In this document: one piece after another, positions 59,433 through 64,000 of the stretch
Numbering within the stretch: the first letter of the stretch is position 1
How the letters are laid out: each line of letters begins with the position of its first letter
Source: Mannheimia varigena
GTDB taxonomy: Bacteria; Pseudomonadota; Gammaproteobacteria; Enterobacterales; Pasteurellaceae
Length of the DNA stretch: 64,000 nt
Assembly (NCBI RefSeq): GCF_013377235.1
Contig: NZ_CP016226.1
Span: 1,860,001-1,924,000 of the forward strand
Direction: 5' to 3'
The notes under the pieces: generated by a model
The model's input: only the letters and a program-made list of their open reading frames with translations
Databases searched by the model: none
What the model was told of the DNA's origin: nothing
Program-made: the position numbers and the translations under genes

Positions 59433-61475
59433 ATGTCAAACCCTCTTTTAAATTACACCGGCTTGCCGGCTTTTTCGCAAATCAAACCGGAACACATTAA
59501 ACCTGCTGTGGAAGCAGTGATCAAAGAATGTCGTGAAACGGTAGAAGCGGTTGCAAAAATCGAGACTCCGACTTGGGAAAATTTCTATATGCCACAAGCA
59601 ATGGCGGGAGATAAATTCTCTCGTGCGTGGTCGCCAGTTGGGCATTTGAATGCGGTGCAAAATTCGCCGGAATTGCGTGAAGTTTACCAAGCCTGCTTAC
59701 CGCTGCTTTCGGAATACAGCACTTGGGCAGGGCAGCACCAAGGCTTATATCAAGGCTATGTGAAATTAAAAAATAGCCCTGAATTTGCGAATTATTCCGC
59801 CGCTCAGAAAAAAGCGATTGAAAATAGCCTGCAAGATTTTGAATTATCGGGTATTTCGTTACCTGCGGATAAACAAAAGCGCTACGGCGAAATTTCTGCT
59901 CGTTTATCGGAACTCAACTCGCAATTTAGCAACAACGTGCTAGATGCCACAATGGGCTGGGATATTGTGATTACAGACGAAGCCCAACTGAAAGGCTTGC
60001 CGGAATCTGCATTAGAGGCAGCGAAATTATCCGCAGAGAGCAAAGGCAAAAAAGGCTATCGCTTCACCCTTGAAATTCCAAGCTATTTGCCGGTGATGAC
60101 CTACTGCGAAAACAAAGCGTTGCGTGAAGAAATGTACCGTGCCTACGTAACCCGTGCTTCAGATCAAGGCCCGAATGCCGGTAAGTGGGACAACAGTGCC
60201 GTGATCGATGAGATCTTAAAACTTCGCCACGAAAGATCGCAGCTGCTTGGCTTCACAACCTACTCGGATTATTCTCTCGCCACCAAAATGGCGGAAAATC
60301 CTCAACAAGTGTTGGATTTCTTAAACGATTTGGCTGCTCGCTCAAAAGCTCAAGGTAAAAATGAATTGAGCGAATTACAACAGTTTGCGAAAGAACATTT
60401 CGGCGTGGAACAGCTTGATTTGTGGGACATCGCTTTCTACAGCGAAAAACAGAAACAGGCGTTATATTCGGTAAACGATGAAGAACTTCGCCCTTATTTC
60501 CCGGAAAATCGTGTGCTTTCAGGCTTATTTGAAGTGATGAAACGCATTTTTGCAATGCGTGTGGAAGAGCAACAAGGTGTGGACGTTTGGCACAAAGATG
60601 TGCGTTTTTTCAATATTTTTGACAAAAATGACCGCTTGCGTGGTTCGTTCTACCTTGATTTATACGCCCGTGAAAACAAACGTGGTGGTGCGTGGATGGA
60701 CGACTGCATCAACCAAAAACGCTTAGCTGACGGCAGCTTGCAAAAACCAGTGGCGTATTTAACCTGTAACTTCAACAAACCGATTGGCGACAAACCGGCG
60801 TTATTCACTCACGATGAAGTCACCACGCTATTCCACGAATTTGGGCACGGCATTCACCATATGCTCACCGAAATTGACGTGGGCGATGTTGCCGGAATTA
60901 ACGGCGTGCCGTGGGACGCAGTGGAATTACCAAGCCAATTCTTAGAGAACTGGTGCTGGGAAGAAGAGGCGTTAGCCTTTATTTCAGGGCATTACGAAAC
61001 CGGCGAGCCGTTACCAAAAGCGAAGTTAGATCAGCTATTAGCAGCGAAAAATTTCCAAGCGGCGATGTTTGTGCTTCGTCAGTTGGAGTTTGGCTTGTTT
61101 GACTTCCGCCTACACACCGAATATGACCCGAACAAACAAGGGCAAATGTTGGAATTACTCAAAGCCGTGAAAGAGCAAGTAGCGGTCACAAAAGGCGTGG
61201 AATGGGCAAGAACGCCACATAGTTTCTCGCACATTTTCGCCGGCGGCTATGCGGCAGGCTACTACAGCTACTTATGGGCGGAAGTGCTTTCGGCAGATGC
61301 GTACTCACGCTTTGAAGAAGAGGGCATTTTCAACGCCGAAACCGGGCAGTCATTCCTTGACAACATCTTAACCCGTGGCGGCTCAGAAGAACCAATGGTG
61401 CTGTTTGAACGCTTCCGTGGCAGAAAACCAACTCTTGATGCGTTGTTACGCCATAAAGGGATTTCGGGGAATTAA
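59433..61475 (+). CDS. prlC: Oligopeptidase A
   Basis: 680-residue cytoplasmic M3 metallopeptidase (thimet family). Zinc motif HEFGH in TTLFHEFGHGIHHML plus the downstream Glu (LPSQFLENW). It degrades short peptides, including cleaved signal peptides, complementing sppA in this window. GAGGAAAAA precedes the ATG. Confidence 0.95.
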   Translation: MSNPLLNYTGLPAFSQIKPEHIKPAVEAVIKECRETVEAVAKIETPTWENFYMPQAMAGDKFSRAWSPVGHLNAVQNSPELREVYQACLPLLSEYSTWAGQHQGLYQGYVKLKNSPEFANYSAAQKKAIENSLQDFELSGISLPADKQKRYGEISARLSELNSQFSNNVLDATMGWDIVITDEAQLKGLPESALEAAKLSAESKGKKGYRFTLEIPSYLPVMTYCENKALREEMYRAYVTRASDQGPNAGKWDNSAVIDEILKLRHERSQLLGFTTYSDYSLATKMAENPQQVLDFLNDLAARSKAQGKNELSELQQFAKEHFGVEQLDLWDIAFYSEKQKQALYSVNDEELRPYFPENRVLSGLFEVMKRIFAMRVEEQQGVDVWHKDVRFFNIFDKNDRLRGSFYLDLYARENKRGGAWMDDCINQKRLADGSLQKPVAYLTCNFNKPIGDKPALFTHDEVTTLFHEFGHGIHHMLTEIDVGDVAGINGVPWDAVELPSQFLENWCWEEEALAFISGHYETGEPLPKAKLDQLLAAKNFQAAMFVLRQLEFGLFDFRLHTEYDPNKQGQMLELLKAVKEQVAVTKGVEWARTPHSFSHIFAGGYAAGYYSYLWAEVLSADAYSRFEEEGIFNAETGQSFLDNILTRGGSEEPMVLFERFRGRKPTLDALLRHKGISGN

Positions 61476-61501
61476 AGGCAGGTAGTTTAACGTACGAAGA
61501 C

Positions 61502-61543
61502 AAGCGGTTGAATTTGCAAAAAATATTGTAAATTCAACCGCTT
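61502..61543 (+). terminator. Inverted uptake-signal terminator of prlC
   Basis: AAGCGGTTGAATTT (61502-61515) and AAATTCAACCGCTT (61530-61543) form a perfect 14-bp stem; ends 5 bases before the facing lipoprotein gene's stop. Confidence 0.78.
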
Positions 61544-61548
61544 ATGTT

Positions 61549-61959
61549 TTAGTGGTGACCGCTCACTTTCGGGTGGTTTGCCGGTTTTTCAAAGCCCTTT
61601 TCTTTTAAGCAGGCTTCAAATTTCGCACGGTCTTTTTTGCTTTTTACTGCTTTGTGGCACTCTTTCATCGCTTTCGAAAGTGCAGGATTTTTGTGCTTGT
61701 GCATTTTTCCTGCTGTTGGGTGATCAGCCGGTTTCTCGAAACCTTTCTCTTTTAAGCATTTTTCAAATGCTGTCATATCTTTGCTGTCTTTGCTGTCTTT
61801 GTTGAAGGTACTATGGCAATCTTTCATCGCTTGTGCTAGAGCCGGATTTTTAGCGTGAGCTTCATTACCTTTATGGTGATGATCGTGACCTTTGTGATGG
61901 TGTGACTGAGTACAAGCTGCTAAAAGTGCGATAGCAGAAAGTGCTAGTAATTTTTTCAT
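61549..61959 (-). CDS. His-rich lipoprotein with two internal repeats
   Basis: 136 residues: lipobox LLAAC (Cys16), then a His cluster (SHHHKGHDHHHKG), then two tandem repeats of about 45 residues, each running KNPALxxAMKxCH ... CLKEKGFEKPAxHP. Each repeat holds two Cys and several His; a His-His ends the protein. The first repeat contains a KDSKDSKD insertion from a 9-bp DNA duplication at about 61783-61804. The composition suggests periplasmic or surface metal binding (inference). I do not recognise a named family. Confidence 0.75.
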   Translation of the reverse strand: MKKLLALSAIALLAACTQSHHHKGHDHHHKGNEAHAKNPALAQAMKDCHSTFNKDSKDSKDMTAFEKCLKEKGFEKPADHPTAGKMHKHKNPALSKAMKECHKAVKSKKDRAKFEACLKEKGFEKPANHPKVSGHH

Positions 61960-62057
61960 AAAAAAACTCCATTTGGTTGGTAATCACTCGGTGAGTGCCG
62001 AGAGCGAGGCTATTCTAACAAAAAAATCGGTGAAAGAAATGCTTTTCTACACTGTAG

Positions 62058-62113
62058 CAAGCGGTAGAAAAAGCTGAATTTTTCGCAAATTTTGTTGCGA
62101 AATCAACCGCTTG
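62058..62113. repeat. Inverted uptake signals enclosing a hairpin
   Basis: CAAGCGGT (62058-62065) and ACCGCTTG (62106-62113) bracket TTTCGCAA/TTGCGAAA (62081-62102). It lies between the divergent His-rich lipoprotein gene and pheA. Confidence 0.5.
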
Positions 62114-62174
62114 TCTTTCCTTTATTTTTGAACAGGTTATAATTTCAGGCAAGCTATTATTGAGAGAATGCACA

Positions 62175-63332
62175 ATGTCTTTAGATTTATCCGATATTCG
62201 AACACAAATCACCACTCTTGATCGCAATTTATTAAAATTGTTGGCGGAGCGTCATCGCTTGGCGTTTGATGTGGTGCGAAGCAAAGAGATTACCCAAAAA
62301 CCGTTGCGTGATTTGGAGCGTGAAAAAGCGTTATTACAAGAGTTGGTGAATTTTGCCGAGGCGGAAAATTACCAGCTCGATCCGCAATATGTGACCCAAA
62401 TTTTCCAACGCATTATTGAAGATTCGGTGCTCACTCAGCAAAATTATCTGCAGAATAAATTGAATGCTCAAAAAGAAGAGCAGGTTTCTATCGCCTTTTT
62501 GGGAATGCGAGGTTCGTATTCTAATATGGCTTCTCGTCAGTTTGCGAAGAAATATCAAGGTTCGCTAGTGGAATTAAGCTGCGGATCTTTTGATGAAGTT
62601 TTTTCAAAAGTCAGCCTTGGCGAAGCAGATTTCGGCGTGTTGCCGCTTGAAAATACCACGTCAGGTTCGATCAACGAGGTGTACGATTTATTACAACATA
62701 CTGATCTCACTTTAGTAGGTGAGCTAGCGTACCCCATCAAACATTGCGTATTAGCCAACGGCAATGTGGATTTGGCGGAAGTGGACACGGTTTACACCCA
62801 TCCACAACCGGCTCAACAATGCAGTCAGTTCTTGGCAACGCTAGACAAGATGCATATCAAATATTGCGAAAGCAGTTCCCACGCAATGCAAATGGTGGCT
62901 CGCTTAAACAAGCCGAATATTGTGGCGTTGGGTAATGAAGATGGTGGCAAGTTATACGGTTTAACCAATATCAAAACCGATATTGCCAACCAACCGAATA
63001 ACATCACTCGCTTTATTGTACTCTCGAAAGAAGTGGTGAAGGTGTCGCCACAAGTGCAGACCAAAACGCTATTATTAATGACCACGACTCAACAGGCAGG
63101 TGCGTTGGTAGATGCGTTAATGGTGTTTAAAACACACAATATCCGAATGATGAAACTGGAATCTCGCCCAATTTACGGTAAGCCGTGGGAAGAGATGTTC
63201 TATGTAGAGCTAGAGGCTAATATTCATTCTGACAACACGCAAAAAGCGCTAGCGGAATTGGAAAAAGTGACGAGTTACCTGAAAGTGCTTGGCTGCTACC
63301 CAAGTGAAATTATTGAGCCGGTAAAGCTTTAA
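62175..63332 (+). CDS. pheA: Bifunctional chorismate mutase / prephenate dehydratase (P-protein)
   Basis: 385 residues (E. coli 386). Chorismate mutase domain about 1-95 (Arg in IRTQITTLDRNLLKLLAERH, cited by LDRNLLKLLAERH, and the ...KPLRDLEREK motif), prephenate dehydratase about 105-280 (FLGMRGSYSNMA, PLENTTSGSI, TRFIVL), and the ACT regulatory domain with the ESRPIYGKPWEEMFYVE signature. A TATAAT box lies at 62138-62143. ATG at 62175 is preferred over the upstream TTG. No Phe-rich leader or attenuator is evident. Confidence 0.95.
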   Translation: MSLDLSDIRTQITTLDRNLLKLLAERHRLAFDVVRSKEITQKPLRDLEREKALLQELVNFAEAENYQLDPQYVTQIFQRIIEDSVLTQQNYLQNKLNAQKEEQVSIAFLGMRGSYSNMASRQFAKKYQGSLVELSCGSFDEVFSKVSLGEADFGVLPLENTTSGSINEVYDLLQHTDLTLVGELAYPIKHCVLANGNVDLAEVDTVYTHPQPAQQCSQFLATLDKMHIKYCESSSHAMQMVARLNKPNIVALGNEDGGKLYGLTNIKTDIANQPNNITRFIVLSKEVVKVSPQVQTKTLLLMTTTQQAGALVDALMVFKTHNIRMMKLESRPIYGKPWEEMFYVELEANIHSDNTQKALAELEKVTSYLKVLGCYPSEIIEPVKL

Positions 63333-63341
63333 TTTTAAAAC

Positions 63342-63378
63342 AATAAAGCTCAGAATTTTTCTGAGCTTTATTCATTTT
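63342..63378. terminator. Terminator of pheA (and the facing gene)
   Basis: AATAAAGCTCAG (63342-63353) pairs with CTGAGCTTTATT (63361-63372); the stem can act on both strands. Confidence 0.85.
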
Positions 63379-63380
63379 GA

Positions 63381-63596
63381 TTAGGCTGATTTCTGTTTTA
63401 AGATTGAATAAATCTGATCTTTTAAATGTAATTTTTCTTTTTTGAGCGTCTCAACTTCTTCTTGGGTAGCAATCTCAATATTGGCTTCCATATTTTTAAT
63501 ACGTTGATCTAGCTCATTATGTTTATCAAACAGGCGAGTAAAATGTGCATCGCTTTGTTTCAACTCTGTAATTAAATCACGAAATTCTGGAAACAT
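63381..63596 (-). CDS. DUF465/YdcH-family small protein
   Basis: 71-residue coiled-coil protein (FTRLFDKHNELDQRIKNME, then EEVETLKKEKLHLKDQIY), typical of YdcH/DUF465. No function is established. ATG preceded by AGGAGT. Confidence 0.88.
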   Translation of the reverse strand: MFPEFRDLITELKQSDAHFTRLFDKHNELDQRIKNMEANIEIATQEEVETLKKEKLHLKDQIYSILKQKSA

Positions 63597-63786
63597 ATTT
63601 AACTCCTATAGTGTGTTTGTAAATAATTTAATAGCTAGATGCTACCATTTTTTAGATAAATCTTGTTGAAATCTTTCCAAAAATTTGAACTAGATCACAA
63701 AATTTATATCGAAAATTATTATGCGTAATCAAGATATTTAACGCTATAATAATCGGCAGCAATTTTAGATTTAAGGACACAATATA

Positions 63787-64000
63787 ATGCGTTACAAAGC
63801 GCTCTTTTCGATACTGTTTTCGCTTTTCTTAGGCACAGCGAATGCGAATTGGATGAAAATTAATGATGTGAATTATACCTGGGGGCCGTTTAATATCTAC
63901 CATGTTACGCTTTTTACAGAAACAGGGAGTTATTCTGAGGGGACTCGCCCTTTAATGTTGACCCTACAATATAAAAAGCCGTGGGAAGGGCGTGATTTTG
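63787..64000 (+). CDS. Secreted protein, possibly chalcone-isomerase-like (partial, runs off window)
   Basis: The first 71 codons are present. A signal peptide ends near ANA (about residue 21), followed by WMKINDVNYTWGPFNIYHVTLF and MLTLQYKKPW (first part cited by its VNYTWGPFNIYHVTLF core). The pattern of an N-terminal strand, G-x-F-x-(I/V)-Y and an L-x-Y strand resembles the bacterial chalcone-isomerase-like family. AAGGA precedes the ATG. The rest lies outside the window. Confidence 0.6.
   Translation, partial: MRYKALFSILFSLFLGTANANWMKINDVNYTWGPFNIYHVTLFTETGSYSEGTRPLMLTLQYKKPWEGRDF

Noticed and set aside
1..64000. CRISPR arrays, rRNA, tRNA or an intact transposon
   Set aside because: No regularly spaced direct repeats, no conserved rRNA or tRNA segments and no transposase with terminal repeats were recognised on reading both strands.

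Overview
The window is chromosomal DNA of a member of the Pasteurellaceae, most likely Mannheimia haemolytica. Three things point there: an Ssa1-type surface autotransporter protease (6044-8839) that I recognise from M. haemolytica; dozens of DNA uptake signals with the core ACAAGCGGT (the Actinobacillus pleuropneumoniae/Mannheimia type, not the Haemophilus influenzae type); and gene content such as nrf, pfl, mla, yfe and thi loci typical of a facultatively anaerobic, host-adapted gammaproteobacterium. No rRNA, tRNA, CRISPR array or intact insertion sequence was seen.

Layout. 1-3550: yfe-type Mn/Fe ABC transporter, split into two convergent units (yfeCD and yfeAB), with a Fur-box-like site before yfeA. 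3756-4970: rlmN. 4970-12060: an accessory block with a surface lipoprotein, Ssa1, two decayed or frameshifted genes, a MerR-family regulator, a CPBP membrane protease and a tiny membrane protein. Four promoters in it share an 11-base -35 element, and two of them show a clear 19-bp MerR-type spacer. 12123-15070: pilW and tex. 15131-16416: three AT-rich genes of unknown role. 16431-19772: SDR, nitroreductase, sppA. 19856-25070: two facing thiamine operons, each behind a TPP riboswitch (thiDE-cytX; thiM-MFS transporter). 25121-27435: nrdG-nrdD with paired NrdR boxes. 27586-29465: ilvGM. 29623-37293: complete nrfABCDE-X-FG operon for ammonia-forming nitrite reduction, with NarP- and FNR-like sites. 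37341-38735: htrA. 38957-43734: mlaFEDCB-ibaG-murA. 43796-48154: ruvC, an MliC/ACP-like lipoprotein, the EamA-nudB-yebC operon and a DUF72 gene. 48240-54000: aspS, lysO, dinB (LexA box), htpX, a DedA-type gene. 54008-59344: focA-pflB, a divergent adenosylhomocysteinase-like gene, then pflA. 59433-64000: prlC, a His-rich duplicated lipoprotein, pheA, a DUF465 gene and the start of a secreted protein.

Themes. Much of the window serves anaerobic or micro-oxic life in the host: formate production and export (pflB/pflA/focA), formate-linked nitrite reduction (nrf), oxygen-independent deoxynucleotide synthesis (nrdDG) and metal uptake (yfe). Envelope maintenance is the second theme (mla, htrA, htpX, sppA, Ssa1 and several lipoproteins). 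Inverted pairs of uptake signals and dispersed GTAGGGG palindromes serve as most of the intergenic hairpins. Many true gene starts lie inside longer open frames; starts here were chosen from ribosome binding sites and family lengths.
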